This document shows positions 27,021 to 36,410 of a stretch of 64,000 nucleotides of DNA, one piece after another. The notes beneath the pieces were generated by a model, which did no database searches, was not told where the DNA came from, and worked only from the letters and a program-made list of their open reading frames with translations. Position 1 is the stretch's first letter. The number at the start of each line of letters is the position of its first letter. The position numbers and the translations under genes are program-made. Origin of the DNA: Pseudomonadota bacterium (GTDB taxonomy: Bacteria; Chloroflexota; UBA5177; JAJPKF01); assembly GCA_021323865.1 (NCBI GenBank), contig JAJPKF010000024.1, forward strand, positions 73,207 to 137,206, read 5' to 3'.

Positions 27021-28529
27021 CTAGGAATGGGTGACGGTGATGAGCTCCGCGGTGTAAGCCGGAAGCGCCGTCTGCACCGCCGCTCCATGAACGTGGACGG
27101 ACACGGTCCGAATCCTGGAAGTCTTGGGACCCAGCTGGAGCGCTCGAGCTTTGAGTGGCCCTTCCATGCCACGAAGCAGGGTGTGCAGCTGCATCACGTG
27201 GACCGGTGAGGGATTGATCACGAATACGTCCATTCTGTCCTTTTGACGCAGGGCATACGCGTGAATCGAGGGAGCGGCCTTGACCGCCAGGAAATGAGCG
27301 CCGGGCCGCAGACCGCGGCTGAGCAGCCGCAAGGCGATGTAGGTCGGGAAAGGCTGGTCGGTCGAGGTTTCTGGTCTCTGACCGTCGGTGAGCAGCCCGT
27401 AATCGCCATAGTCAAGATGTCCGTAGAGTGACGCGCGGTTGTTGCCGGTGGTGTAGGCGCCATTGTGGAGCGTCCACCACATCACCGTGGCGGCTCCGGA
27501 CGAAAGGCTCTCCAGGTAGTCCTCGACCAGAAAGAGCCCGTTGACCAGGCTGGTGGTCTGCTTGCCGGGATTCGAGGAAACTGAATTCGTCTCCGTCATG
27601 AATATCGGCAGGTGCGAGCCACGGCGGCCGCAGCTTGAGACGAGATCGGCACGTAAGAGCCGAAGCATCTTGCGCAGCGGATATCGCGACGACGGTGTCG
27701 AGCCGTACGGAGAGGCAAGCAGCCGGGCATCGCTCTCCTGACCCGGGTTCTGGGCGTACCAGTGGACCGATACGAAGTCGATGAGGCGGCAGGTTCGCCG
27801 CAACACCGTCCTGTTCCACTGCTCCGGTCCCTGGCCGTCGGGCCAGTTGCCGGGCGCCGTCACCACCACGCCGACTTTGACGCGCCGATTCACCCTCTTC
27901 ATGGCCCGAATAAACCGGACGGCATTGGCGCCGTAGGTCGCAGGGGAGTGGCTCCGGTGCAGATCAGTCTCCCAGCGCGCGCCGTAATAGCCGTTCCCAT
28001 AGACCTCGTTGCCGATCTCCCAGTAGGGGACCGCCTTGGGGGCAATCCGGTCGGCGTGGGCGACCCAGGCGGCCGCCTGCGCGGGTGAGCCTCCGCCCTT
28101 GCCCGAGAAGCTGCTGCCGTAGTTGACCGTGACGATTGCCTTGGCATGCGCGGGTTTGACCACGAGGCGAATGAACCGATCGAAGCTCGCGTTCGGGTCC
28201 GTCCCGCCCGTCTGACCCGGCACGACCGAGTTGTTCCGCCAGTCGTACTCATCCGCGGTCGAGCCTCCGGGAAAGCGGAGCAGGGTCACACCGGCGGCGT
28301 GGAGACGGCCGGGTATGACCCTGTCGGTCAACGAGCCGTCCCACGCCGCGGTGTTGACGCCGATGGAGCGCTTGGCAACCGATCGACCCGGTCGTTGGGC
28401 ATGGACGATCATGGTGACTCGTTCGTTTCCCCCGGCCGCGCGCAGCGCCGTCTCCCGGAACAGGGCCGGAACAAACGCGATCAGGCAGACGAAGGAAAAC
28501 GCGGCGACCGGCCGTATCGCTCGAATCAT
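27021..28529 (-). CDS. Secreted clan GH-A glycoside hydrolase (GH51/arabinofuranosidase-like)
   Basis: This 502-residue exported enzyme has a signal peptide (VAAFSFVCLIAFVPALF). The fold signs are RFPGGSTADEYDW near residue 90, WEIGNEVYG, whose Glu is the likely acid/base, and FMTETNSVSS, whose Glu is the likely nucleophile; this is the 4/7 superfamily pattern. The spacing resembles GH51 arabinofuranosidases more than GH39 or GH44, but the exact family is uncertain. Outside the cell it would release sugars for the ABC importer nearby. It starts 6 bases after the GH1 gene stops, so the two are cotranscribed. Confidence 0.78.
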   Translation of the reverse strand: MIRAIRPVAAFSFVCLIAFVPALFRETALRAAGGNERVTMIVHAQRPGRSVAKRSIGVNTAAWDGSLTDRVIPGRLHAAGVTLLRFPGGSTADEYDWRNNSVVPGQTGGTDPNASFDRFIRLVVKPAHAKAIVTVNYGSSFSGKGGGSPAQAAAWVAHADRIAPKAVPYWEIGNEVYGNGYYGARWETDLHRSHSPATYGANAVRFIRAMKRVNRRVKVGVVVTAPGNWPDGQGPEQWNRTVLRRTCRLIDFVSVHWYAQNPGQESDARLLASPYGSTPSSRYPLRKMLRLLRADLVSSCGRRGSHLPIFMTETNSVSSNPGKQTTSLVNGLFLVEDYLESLSSGAATVMWWTLHNGAYTTGNNRASLYGHLDYGDYGLLTDGQRPETSTDQPFPTYIALRLLSRGLRPGAHFLAVKAAPSIHAYALRQKDRMDVFVINPSPVHVMQLHTLLRGMEGPLKARALQLGPKTSRIRTVSVHVHGAAVQTALPAYTAELITVTHS

Positions 28530-28535
28530 CCTGCG

Positions 28536-29942
28536 CTAGGAGCGAAAGGAGCGGACCACTTCCCCATACCATTCACCGCTGGATTTGGGAATCCGCTCCA
28601 GGCTCGAACGATCCACATAGACCAGGCCGTACCGCTCCCGTTCGTCGTATCCCTTCGACCACTCGAAGTTGTCCATCAACGACCAGGCGAAGTACCCCGA
28701 GACCGGCGCATCCTCGCGACACGCGGCGGCCACGGCCCGCAGGTGCTGCTCCAGGAACTGCGTGCGATGCGAGTCGTGAATCCGGCCGTCGGGACCGATC
28801 ACGTCGTGATAGCCGATACCGTTCTCAGTCACGTACAGCTTCTTGATGGGGTAATCCTCGTGCAGCCGCTTGACCGTCACCCGGAGCCCATCGGGGAAGA
28901 TCTCCCTACCGTTGTCGGCCCATGGGCCCTCCTTGGGCGCCTGCAGGGGCTCGCCATGGGGGCCCGAACGGATGACCTGCCGCTCGTAGTAGTTGACCCC
29001 CAGGAAGTCGATCGGCGCCCCGATGCGAGGAAGATCGTCCTGAGCGCTGTCTGGCAGCAGCTCCAGCAGGGCGGTCATGTCCTCGGGGTAGGAGCCCCGC
29101 AGGACAGGGTCGAGAAACCAGCGGTTTCGTTGGCCGTCGGCCCGCCGGGCGGCGCCGCGGTCGGCTTCGGAGTCGTGCAGGGGAAACATGGGATAGAGGT
29201 CGATGGTGATGCCGGCGTCGGCCTCCGGGGCCGCAGCTCGAATCGCCTCCATGGCGTAGCCGTGCGAGAGCAGGATGTGGTGGGCCGCCTTGACCGCCCC
29301 CGCGTCACCGTCCTTCAATCCGGGCGCGTGAACGCCATACCCGTGTCCGAGCCATGAGGAGCACCATGGCTCGTTGTGCGTGATCCAATGTCTGACCCGG
29401 TCGCCGAGTCGATCGACGACCACGCGGGCATAGTCGCCGAAGACGACTGCCGTGTCTCGGGAGTACCACCCGCCTCGGTCCTGCAGCGCCTGGGGCAGAT
29501 CCCAATGAAACAGGGTCACGTAGGGCTGCACTCCGACGTGCAGCAGGGAATCGACCAGGCGGTCGTAGAAATCCAGGCCCCGCTCGTTGACCACTCCATC
29601 CCCGTTGGGGATAATGCGCGGCCAGGCGATCGAGAAGCGATAGGCCCTCAGGCCCATCGCCTGGATGATGGCGATGTCCTCGGGATAGCGGTGGTAGTGG
29701 TCGCAGGCGATCTCGCCGCTGTCTCCGTTGAACACGGCGCCCGGCACGGCGCAGAAGCGATCCCAGATGGACTCACTACGACCGTCTTCCCGCACCGCGC
29801 CCTCAATCTGATAGGCCGAGGTCGCCGTGCCGAAGACGAAATCCTTCGGGAGCGACTCCTTCAGCTCGGCGGCGAAGTCACGGGCATGTTCTGCGAGCGC
29901 CGGCTCGTCGGTGACGTGAATATCGACGGAGGTGACTGCCAC
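28536..29942 (-). CDS. GH1 beta-glucosidase/beta-glycosidase
   Basis: This 468-residue GH1 enzyme hydrolyses terminal beta-glucosides or beta-galactosides in the cytoplasm. The N-terminal signature is FVFGTATSAYQIEGA; the acid/base Glu is in THNEPW and the nucleophile in YVTENG, and SLMDNFEWSKGY forms the aglycone site. No signal peptide is present, which fits intracellular cleavage of imported oligosaccharides. The gene lies between the ABC ATPase gene (46 bases upstream) and the secreted hydrolase, in one minus-strand run from 35862. Confidence 0.96.
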   Translation of the reverse strand: MAVTSVDIHVTDEPALAEHARDFAAELKESLPKDFVFGTATSAYQIEGAVREDGRSESIWDRFCAVPGAVFNGDSGEIACDHYHRYPEDIAIIQAMGLRAYRFSIAWPRIIPNGDGVVNERGLDFYDRLVDSLLHVGVQPYVTLFHWDLPQALQDRGGWYSRDTAVVFGDYARVVVDRLGDRVRHWITHNEPWCSSWLGHGYGVHAPGLKDGDAGAVKAAHHILLSHGYAMEAIRAAAPEADAGITIDLYPMFPLHDSEADRGAARRADGQRNRWFLDPVLRGSYPEDMTALLELLPDSAQDDLPRIGAPIDFLGVNYYERQVIRSGPHGEPLQAPKEGPWADNGREIFPDGLRVTVKRLHEDYPIKKLYVTENGIGYHDVIGPDGRIHDSHRTQFLEQHLRAVAAACREDAPVSGYFAWSLMDNFEWSKGYDERERYGLVYVDRSSLERIPKSSGEWYGEVVRSFRS

Positions 29943-29988
29943 AGCGTGTGCTCCTAACGAAGGTGTGGAATCGGTGCGCCGGCTCTGA

Positions 29989-31002
29989 TTAGGTGCTTCC
30001 CGGATACAGGTGACATCGCACGGACCGTCCGCCGCCCTGATCGGCCAGCTTGGGCGTCACCTGTCGGCAGATGTCCATGACGAACGGACAGCGAGGCGCA
30101 AAGCGGCAACCCGGCTTGGGGTTGACGATGGCCGGCACCTCACCCCGGGTGGCCATGCGCCTGGTGGCGAGGCCCTCCTGAGGATTGGGAACGGCCGAGA
30201 GCAGCAGCTGCGTATAGGGGTGCTGTGGCTCTCCGAGCACGTCGTCGACGCGCCCCTTCTCCACCACGTGGCCGGCATACATGACCAGGATGTCGTCGGC
30301 GACGTAGCGGGCGCTGGCGATGTCGTGGGTGATGTACAGGAAGGCGAGGCCCTGCTGCTCCTTGAGGCCCAGCATCAGGTTGAGAATGCCGATGCGGATG
30401 GAAACGTCGAGCATGGAGATGGGCTCGTCGGCCAGGAGGACCTTGGGGTCCACCGCCAGGGCCCGGGCGATGGCCACCCGCTGGCGCTGGCCCCCCGAAA
30501 GCTGGTGCGGAAACACGGACTCGAAGTAGCGCGGCGGCACCAGGCCGACCCGGGTGAGCAGACTGTGGATCCGAGCGGATACCTCCCGACGCGGAACGAC
30601 GTTATGAATCAGCAGCGGTCGCGCCAGATGGTGCCGGATGCGGCGGACCGGGTTCAGCGAGGAGAAGGGGTCCTGAAAGATCATCTGCACGTCGGAGCGG
30701 TAGCTGAGATTCCGGCGGCGACCCCGATCCCTGACGATGCTGCGCCCGTTGAAGATGATGTCGCCGGTCGTGGCCGGGTAGATGCGTGCCAGGAGCCGGG
30801 CCACGGTGCTCTTGCCGCTGCCGCTCTCTCCCACGAGGGCAGTGATGTGGCCGGGCCGGAGGACGACGTCGAGGTCGTCCACCGCGTGCAGAATCTTGCG
30901 GCCCGACCAGAAGTTCCCTCCCACGGTGAAGTGCTTGGTCAGGCCGCGGGCCTCGAGGATGGCCTCCGTGGCCGTGGCGGTCTCGGCGGGCATGACCGTC
31001 AT
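29989..31002 (-). CDS. Oligopeptide/oligosaccharide ABC importer ATPase (second)
   Basis: This ATPase of the Opp/Dpp family has 337 residues from the ATG at 31002. Walker A is GESGSGKST, the signature LSGGQRQRVAIARAL and Walker B VLLADEPISMLD. The C-terminal oligopeptide-type region with PKPGCRFAPRCPF may bind an Fe-S or metal centre, as in DppD/F. Its ATG overlaps the TGA of the preceding ATPase gene (ATGA), which implies translational coupling. A longer open frame upstream is only a shadow. The transporter probably takes up oligosaccharides, given the GH genes and LacI regulator. Confidence 0.94.
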   Translation of the reverse strand: MTVMPAETATATEAILEARGLTKHFTVGGNFWSGRKILHAVDDLDVVLRPGHITALVGESGSGKSTVARLLARIYPATTGDIIFNGRSIVRDRGRRRNLSYRSDVQMIFQDPFSSLNPVRRIRHHLARPLLIHNVVPRREVSARIHSLLTRVGLVPPRYFESVFPHQLSGGQRQRVAIARALAVDPKVLLADEPISMLDVSIRIGILNLMLGLKEQQGLAFLYITHDIASARYVADDILVMYAGHVVEKGRVDDVLGEPQHPYTQLLLSAVPNPQEGLATRRMATRGEVPAIVNPKPGCRFAPRCPFVMDICRQVTPKLADQGGGRSVRCHLYPGST

Positions 31003-31982
31003 GCCCGTCCCGCCCGCGGCGTCGACTCCGGATAGAGATGACAGGCCACCGCGTGACCGGCCTTGATCTCGGCCAGGCGCGGCTCGATGGCAGGACAGAT
31101 CTCCATGCGCTTGGGACAACGAGGATTGAACCGGCATCCCGAGGGCGGCCGGCCCAGGTCGGGAGGCGATCCGGGAATGCCGGTCAACCGGCGGCGCTCG
31201 CCGGTAATGCTGGGGAAGGACTCCATGAGCCCGACGGTGTAGGGATGCGCCGGGTGGTGGAACAGCTCCGAGGCGGGAGCGAACTCGGCCACCTTCCCGG
31301 CGTACATGATGGCGATCCGGCTGCTGAACTCCACCAGCAGCGAGAGGTCGTGCGTGATGAAGAGCACCGCGAAGTTCAGGCGCTTCTGGAGGTCTTGGAT
31401 CTGCTGCAGAATGTCTCGCTGCACCACCACGTCCAGCGCCGTGGTGGGCTCATCCATCACGATCAGCTCCGGCCGCAGCGCGAGGGCCAGGGCAATGACG
31501 ACGCGCTGCCGCATGCCGCCCGAAAGCTCGTGGGGAAAGCCGCGCAGCCGGCTGGGGTCGATGCCCACGAGCCGCAGCAGCTCGGCCGCGCGCTCGAGCG
31601 CCTCCCTCCGCCGCAGCTTCTCGTGCGTCTGGAAGGTGTCGACGAACTGGTCGCCGATGGAGATCACCGGATTGAGCGAGTTCATGGCGCTCTGGAAGAC
31701 GATGGAGATGTGCCGCCAGCGGTAGGCGCGCATCTGATCGATGTTGAGGGTCAGGAGATCCTTGCCCTGGAAGAGCACCTGGCCGCCGCCGATCTCGGCC
31801 GGGGGGCGCAGGAGCCGCAATATCGCGTGGGCCGCCGTGGTCTTGCCGCATCCTGATTCGCCGGCCAGACCCACGATCTCGCCCGGCTGGATGTCGAAGG
31901 ACACGTTGTCGACCGCCCGCACCACACCCCGCGGCAGGACGTAATCGACCTGCAGATTCTTGACCTCCAGCAGTGACGTCAT
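30999..31982 (-). CDS. Oligopeptide/oligosaccharide ABC importer ATPase (first)
   Basis: This 327-residue Opp/Dpp-type ATPase has Walker A GESGCGKTT, the signature LSGGMRQRVVIALAL, Walker B LIVMDEPTTALD and a C-terminal CRFNPRCPKRMEIC cluster. It pairs with the ATPase encoded next to form a heterodimer energising the permeases at 31993 and 33045. Ten bases separate it from the upstream permease gene, and its stop is shared with the next start. Confidence 0.95.
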   Translation of the reverse strand: MTSLLEVKNLQVDYVLPRGVVRAVDNVSFDIQPGEIVGLAGESGCGKTTAAHAILRLLRPPAEIGGGQVLFQGKDLLTLNIDQMRAYRWRHISIVFQSAMNSLNPVISIGDQFVDTFQTHEKLRRREALERAAELLRLVGIDPSRLRGFPHELSGGMRQRVVIALALALRPELIVMDEPTTALDVVVQRDILQQIQDLQKRLNFAVLFITHDLSLLVEFSSRIAIMYAGKVAEFAPASELFHHPAHPYTVGLMESFPSITGERRRLTGIPGSPPDLGRPPSGCRFNPRCPKRMEICPAIEPRLAEIKAGHAVACHLYPESTPRAGRA

Positions 31983-31992
31983 GGCCGCGCGC

Positions 31993-33042
31993 TCATCCGG
32001 CCTGGCGTCCGGTGATCGCCGGCTCGTCGGTCAGCCCGCCGGTGACGGGCGTGACAGGCTCGTTTCGGTCGGACGGCACGGCTCGGGCCCCGGATTTCCG
32101 CTTCTTGCCGCGACCGCCCGTGACCGTACGCAGACGGGGGTTGGCCAGCTGATCGATGGTGTAGTTGGTGAGCGCCAGACCGGTGCCGAAGAGGGCCACG
32201 GCCAGGCCGACGGGCACAAACCAGTACCAGGCGCCGATGAGCAGGGCATCGGTCTGCTGCGCCCAGTACAGCATGGCGCCGTAGCTGGCCGCGGTGGTGT
32301 CGCCCAGACCGAGGAACTCCAGGGCCACCTGGAAAAGTAGGGCAAAAAGGGTGGCGCCGATGAAGTTGGCCACCACCAGCGAGGTCATGTTGGGCAGGAT
32401 CTCTTCCACCACCGTCCGTCCCCAGGACTCGCCCGAGACTCTCGCGGCAAGCACGTAGTCCTTCGCGCGCAGGGAGAGCATCTGGCTGCGAAGGACACGG
32501 GCGCCCCACGGCCACGCGGTGCAGCCGATCACCAGGGTATCGACGACGTCGGTGGGGATGCTGCTGCCCCGGGCCAGCGTGGCGAGCACGATCAGGAGCG
32601 GCAGGGTGGGAATGATCAGGACCACGTTGATGAAGAGCGAGAGCCCGTCGTCGATCCAGCCGCCCAGATATCCCGCGGTCAGGCCGATCAGGCAGGCGAG
32701 CACGGTCGCCGTCAGACCCGCGAGTACCGCCTGCAGCAGCGACGTCCGTGTGGCGACCAGCAGCTGCGAGAACACGTCCACACCCAGCTGGCTGGTGCCC
32801 AGGAAATGGTGCCAGCTGGGGCTGAGGCTGGCCTGGAGGGGATTCACGGCCGTGGGACTGTAGGGGGCGACGAACGGTCCGATGATGGCCATCAGCGCGA
32901 AGAAGGAAAGGATGCCCATTCCCACGATGGCGCGAGGGTCCTGGAGCAGTCCGCTCAGGAAGCCCAGGCTGCGGCCGGAGGGCGCCTCCAGGCCGGCTTC
33001 TGCGAACTCGGCCTCCTCGATGGCAAGGTTGGGTGTGCCCAC
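31993..33042 (-). CDS. ABC importer permease (DppC/OppC-like)
   Basis: This 349-residue permease has six helices after a ~40-residue cytoplasmic N-terminus, the OppC N-terminal segment (DPRAIVGMGILSFFALMAII) and the EAA-type loop VLAARVSGESWGRTVVEEILPN that contacts the ATPase. It is the second permease of the importer and starts 2 bases after the other permease gene ends. The C-terminus has a basic tail (RGKKRKSGARAV). Confidence 0.94.
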   Translation of the reverse strand: MGTPNLAIEEAEFAEAGLEAPSGRSLGFLSGLLQDPRAIVGMGILSFFALMAIIGPFVAPYSPTAVNPLQASLSPSWHHFLGTSQLGVDVFSQLLVATRTSLLQAVLAGLTATVLACLIGLTAGYLGGWIDDGLSLFINVVLIIPTLPLLIVLATLARGSSIPTDVVDTLVIGCTAWPWGARVLRSQMLSLRAKDYVLAARVSGESWGRTVVEEILPNMTSLVVANFIGATLFALLFQVALEFLGLGDTTAASYGAMLYWAQQTDALLIGAWYWFVPVGLAVALFGTGLALTNYTIDQLANPRLRTVTGGRGKKRKSGARAVPSDRNEPVTPVTGGLTDEPAITGRQAG

Positions 33043-33044
33043 GG

Positions 33045-34031
33045 CTAGCGCTCCTGCCGCACGCGCGGATCGAGGCGGGCGTACACCAGATCCGCCAGGA
33101 AGTTGGCCAGCAGCACGGCGCCCACGATGAACAGCAGGATCCCCTGCAGCAGTGGATAGTCATTCTGCAAGGCGGCGTTCACCAGCTCATTGCCCACGCC
33201 GGGGTAGGAGAACACCTGCTCGGTCAGCACCTGGCCGCCGAGCACAAACCCCAGGCTCATGGCGAACCCGGTCACGTTGGGCAGGATGGCGTTGCGCGCC
33301 GCGTATCGGAGCATGACCACTCGATCGCTCAGTCCCTTGGCCTCCGCCATGGTGATGTAATCCTCCGACAGCGTCGACACCATGACGTTGCGCATGCCCA
33401 GGATCCAGCCGCCGATGGAGGCGATCACGATGGTGCCGGCAGGCAGCAGCGCGTGATAGACGACGTCCCGGGCGAACGGCCAGGTCAGATGGATGACGCT
33501 ACCTGAGTAGGCGTGGGTGGTGGGAAACCAGGGGTTCTGCACCGCGAACACGAACACCAGGATCAGCGCCACCCAGAAGTAGGGGAATGCCGAGGTGAAG
33601 AGCATGACCGGGGGAAGCACGGTATCCAGGATGCCGCCGCGCCTCCAGGCGCTGACGATGCCGATACCGGTACCGATCAGGAAGCTCAGGATGGTGGCGA
33701 TCCCGAACAGGAAGAGCGTCCAGGGCACGTCCTGAAGGATGACCGTCATGACGGAGGTCGGATAGTGGCTGTACGAAATGCCCAGATTGCCTTGAGCGAG
33801 GCTGCTCACGTACGACCAGTACTGCTGAAAGACGTTGGCGTTCGTCTGGAAGCCCAGCGCGGCTCGCAAGGACCTCACCATGGCCGGCGTCATGGTGCCG
33901 TTCTGGGCGTATCGGCCGATGATGGTCGAGGCAGGATCGCCCGGCATCAGTCGAGGAATGGCGAAATTGAGCGTGATCGCCACCAGGAAGCTGACGATGT
34001 AGAAGCCCAATCTTCGCAGAACGAATCGCAT
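33045..34031 (-). CDS. ABC importer permease (DppB/OppB-like)
   Basis: This 328-residue permease opens with the OppB N-terminal helix RRLGFYIVSFLVAITLNFAIPRLMPGDP and has the EAA-like loop TMAEAKGLSDRVVMLRYAARNAILP. With the next gene product it forms the transmembrane channel of the importer. It lies 109 bases after the binding-protein gene, with a strong hairpin between them that may make the binding protein more abundant than the membrane parts. Confidence 0.95.
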   Translation of the reverse strand: MRFVLRRLGFYIVSFLVAITLNFAIPRLMPGDPASTIIGRYAQNGTMTPAMVRSLRAALGFQTNANVFQQYWSYVSSLAQGNLGISYSHYPTSVMTVILQDVPWTLFLFGIATILSFLIGTGIGIVSAWRRGGILDTVLPPVMLFTSAFPYFWVALILVFVFAVQNPWFPTTHAYSGSVIHLTWPFARDVVYHALLPAGTIVIASIGGWILGMRNVMVSTLSEDYITMAEAKGLSDRVVMLRYAARNAILPNVTGFAMSLGFVLGGQVLTEQVFSYPGVGNELVNAALQNDYPLLQGILLFIVGAVLLANFLADLVYARLDPRVRQER

Positions 34032-34092
34032 CTGGTCTCACCCGGAAGTCGTCATGGCTTGGTCGTAACCGGCAGGCAATCCGGTAGCTGAC

Positions 34093-34119
34093 GGGGGACC
34101 GGAGTGACTCCGGTCCCCC
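34093..34119 (-). terminator. Intercistronic hairpin after binding-protein gene
   Basis: GGGGGACCGGAG-TGA-CTCCGGTCCCCC is a perfect 12-bp stem with a 3-base loop. It lies 21 bases past the binding-protein stop and 62 bases before the permease start. No T-run follows, so partial termination or 3'-end protection of the binding-protein message is more likely than full termination. Confidence 0.75.
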
Positions 34120-34140
34120 ATCATCATCGAACGTTTCTGG

Positions 34141-35862
34141 CTAGCGCCTGTGGAGGTGCAGCACCACGTTCTCGACCGTCCAGGGCTGGTACGGCGAGCC
34201 GATGTCGTAAGGGTGCTTGGCCGAGGGGAACCCGACCACGCGGGACGTGTTGTAGTCGTCCCACCACGCGCCCTCGAGCAGCGGGACCGAGGGGACCCAC
34301 TTGGCGACCTGCCGTTCGATGCCCTTGATGGCCGCGATCTGCTTGGACTTCTTGCCGGCCGCGCGGAACTTCGCCAGGTCGGAGGAGATGACCGAAGCGG
34401 CCTTGCCGATGCCGGACTTGCCCGTCTTCAGGCGCTCCCAGTCACCACTCCAGGCGTCCTGACCGACCGGCATGTAGTTGGCCGGGTCGAAGGCGCCCTG
34501 CAGAACGGAGTACGGGTTGGGGGCCCCGACGTTGGTCCAGGAGATGTCCATGTCGTAGTTTCCCGGGACGATGCCGTTGTTGAACCAGTCGCCGAACTGG
34601 AGGCTGTCGTCGGCCTTGGCCTTGATGCCGATCTTGTCCAGCTCACTGGCGATAAGGACCGTGTCGCGGTCCCAGTCGCTCCATCCGTCGACGGCTCGGA
34701 CGTAGAAGGTCTTCTTGAGGGCGGACCGTACGGAGGCGCTCTTCTTGGCTTTCTTTATATAGGACTTGGCCAACCGGATGTTGCCCTTGTTGTTGAGGCT
34801 GTGGATGATGGAGGGAACACCCCAGGTCTTGACGTACTGGGGCTGGATCCACCCGGCGTTGGCGGGCTTCTCATACTTCAGCTCGCCGGCCTTGGACAGC
34901 GCGTCGCGGTTGATGGCGACGTTGATGGCCCGCCGGATCCAGACGTTGTTGAAGGGCGCCTTGCCCATGTTGAGGTAGAGCCCGACGATGTTGCTGGTGG
35001 GGCTGTACCAGTAGGCGTTGTGGCAGTGGCACTTCTGCACCAGGGCCTTCTTCGCATAGTCGACCTCGGTGCCGGCCCAGTCGATCTTGCCGGTTGAGGC
35101 GTCGTTGATGAAGGCGGTGTTGCCCGATTCGGACGGCACCACGATGTTGCTGATGTAGGGCTTACCCTTCTGCCAGTAGAGCGGGTTACGCACCAGCTTG
35201 TAGCTCTGGGGGCTGAAGCTGCCCACCTTGTAGGGGCCGGTGGCGACGGGGTTGGTATCGGCGAACTTCGTGGGATCGCCCACCTTGCTGAAGATGTGCT
35301 TGGGGACGATCATGAACGTGTCGCCGATGGTGTAGAGCAGCCCGTAGTTGGGGGCCTTGAAGTGGAAGGTCACCTTGTCGCCCTTCCGCGTGACGCCCTT
35401 GCTGTTGAGCGCGCCGGACAGGTTCGTGGTGTCCCAGGCCGAGTATTTGAGAGCCAGCTTGACCGAGAAGAGCACGTCGGCGGCCGTAAAGGGCTTGCCG
35501 TCGTTCCACTTCACGTGCTTGCGCAGCGTGAAGGTGAGGGCCCTACCGCCGTGGCTCCAGTTGTATCCCGTCGCCAGCATCTTGGTGATCTTGCCGGTGA
35601 GGTAGTTGAAGTACAGGAGCGGCTCGTAGATCAGACCCTCGGCGAAGTAGGTCGGGTGCTGACCGGTGGCCGGTTCGAAGGGGTTGAAGTTGTCCGTCCA
35701 GTTGCTGACGGGGGCCGGGTTCACGACCAGCGTTCCCCCGTGCTTTACGGCTGGGTGTGCCGAGCCGCGTGCTGCCGAAGCGGCCTGCGGTCCGAAGACC
35801 ACGGCGGCCAGCAGCAACGCCGCGATGGCTCGTACTGGAGTCGAGTCGAACTTTGAGATCAT
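34141..35862 (-). CDS. ABC importer extracellular substrate-binding protein (SBP_bac_5)
   Basis: This 573-residue protein has a signal peptide (VRAIAALLLAAVVFG, cut near AASA) with no lipobox Cys. Family 5 motifs include FTLRKHVKWNDGKPFTAADV, the usual 'W.DG.PftA.DV' block, and INVAINRDAL in the second half. It captures the substrate for the importer encoded downstream. Family members bind peptides or oligosaccharides; the adjacent GH1, GH-A and LacI genes favour beta-linked oligosaccharides. It is the first gene of the run and so likely the most strongly expressed. Confidence 0.93.
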   Translation of the reverse strand: MISKFDSTPVRAIAALLLAAVVFGPQAASAARGSAHPAVKHGGTLVVNPAPVSNWTDNFNPFEPATGQHPTYFAEGLIYEPLLYFNYLTGKITKMLATGYNWSHGGRALTFTLRKHVKWNDGKPFTAADVLFSVKLALKYSAWDTTNLSGALNSKGVTRKGDKVTFHFKAPNYGLLYTIGDTFMIVPKHIFSKVGDPTKFADTNPVATGPYKVGSFSPQSYKLVRNPLYWQKGKPYISNIVVPSESGNTAFINDASTGKIDWAGTEVDYAKKALVQKCHCHNAYWYSPTSNIVGLYLNMGKAPFNNVWIRRAINVAINRDALSKAGELKYEKPANAGWIQPQYVKTWGVPSIIHSLNNKGNIRLAKSYIKKAKKSASVRSALKKTFYVRAVDGWSDWDRDTVLIASELDKIGIKAKADDSLQFGDWFNNGIVPGNYDMDISWTNVGAPNPYSVLQGAFDPANYMPVGQDAWSGDWERLKTGKSGIGKAASVISSDLAKFRAAGKKSKQIAAIKGIERQVAKWVPSVPLLEGAWWDDYNTSRVVGFPSAKHPYDIGSPYQPWTVENVVLHLHRR

Positions 35863-35887
35863 GGCTTTCTATGTTCCGCCTTTCGGT

Positions 35888-35902
35888 ATTCACTCGGTGA
35901 AT
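35888..35902. promoter_or_regulatory. Palindrome upstream of transport operon, possible LacI operator
   Basis: ATTCAC-TCG-GTGAAT is a perfect 6-bp inverted repeat with a 3-base centre containing CG. It lies 26-40 bases before the start of the binding-protein gene, where a repressor would block transcription. Binding by the adjacent LacI-family protein is an inference. Confidence 0.45.
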
Positions 35903-36375
35903 CGATGGATCCCGATACTACGGGCGCCCGTTCACAGACGCGCGCCATGAGTGGCCGATCAACTACCTTCTACCCCGTCACCTCCTTTTCAAGCCCTCGC
36001 GGCTCGTCCTCAGGAATTTCGATGTTCTGCGGAAGAAGCGCCGCCGAATCGTGTTGCGGCCGGCGGAGTCCCGGTAATGTCCCGTGACCGATTCCGGAAC
36101 TCTGCTACAAAGTCTACCACCGAGTTTCTCGTCCGTCAATAGGGGGAATCGGCGCGGCCCATCCTGGTGCCGAGCTGGCGAGGAAGGGCCTGAAACCGGC
36201 TGAATGCCGGTGACACGCAGCACTTGTGCCTTCAAGGCTGGGTGCCGTATGGACCAAGGGACCGTCTCGGCATGCCTTCAGCACCGGCCAGGTCGCTGCT
36301 GTTTCCGGCCCTCTCCGTAGCCGTCGTGGCCACTGTTCATAGCCAGTCGTGGCACATGCCTGTACATACCGTCCC

Positions 36376-36404
36376 GTGACAAGTCTCGACAACTTTGCCA
36401 TAAT
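36376..36404 (+). promoter_or_regulatory. Promoter of lacI-family gene, leaderless
   Basis: A -35 box GTGACA and a -10 box CATAAT are 17 bases apart. The -10 box ends 6 bases before the ATG at 36411, so transcription would start at or next to the start codon and give a leaderless message. No Shine-Dalgarno precedes that ATG, which fits. Confidence 0.55.
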
Positions 36405-36410
36405 GGACAC

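Larger units (their letters stand above)
35863..36410. other. Divergent regulatory region between binding protein and lacI genes
   Basis: No coding frame is credible in these 548 bases. They hold a near-start palindrome at 35888-35902 for the transport operon and a promoter for the LacI gene at 36376-36404. GC content falls in parts, as expected for promoter DNA. Confidence 0.6.
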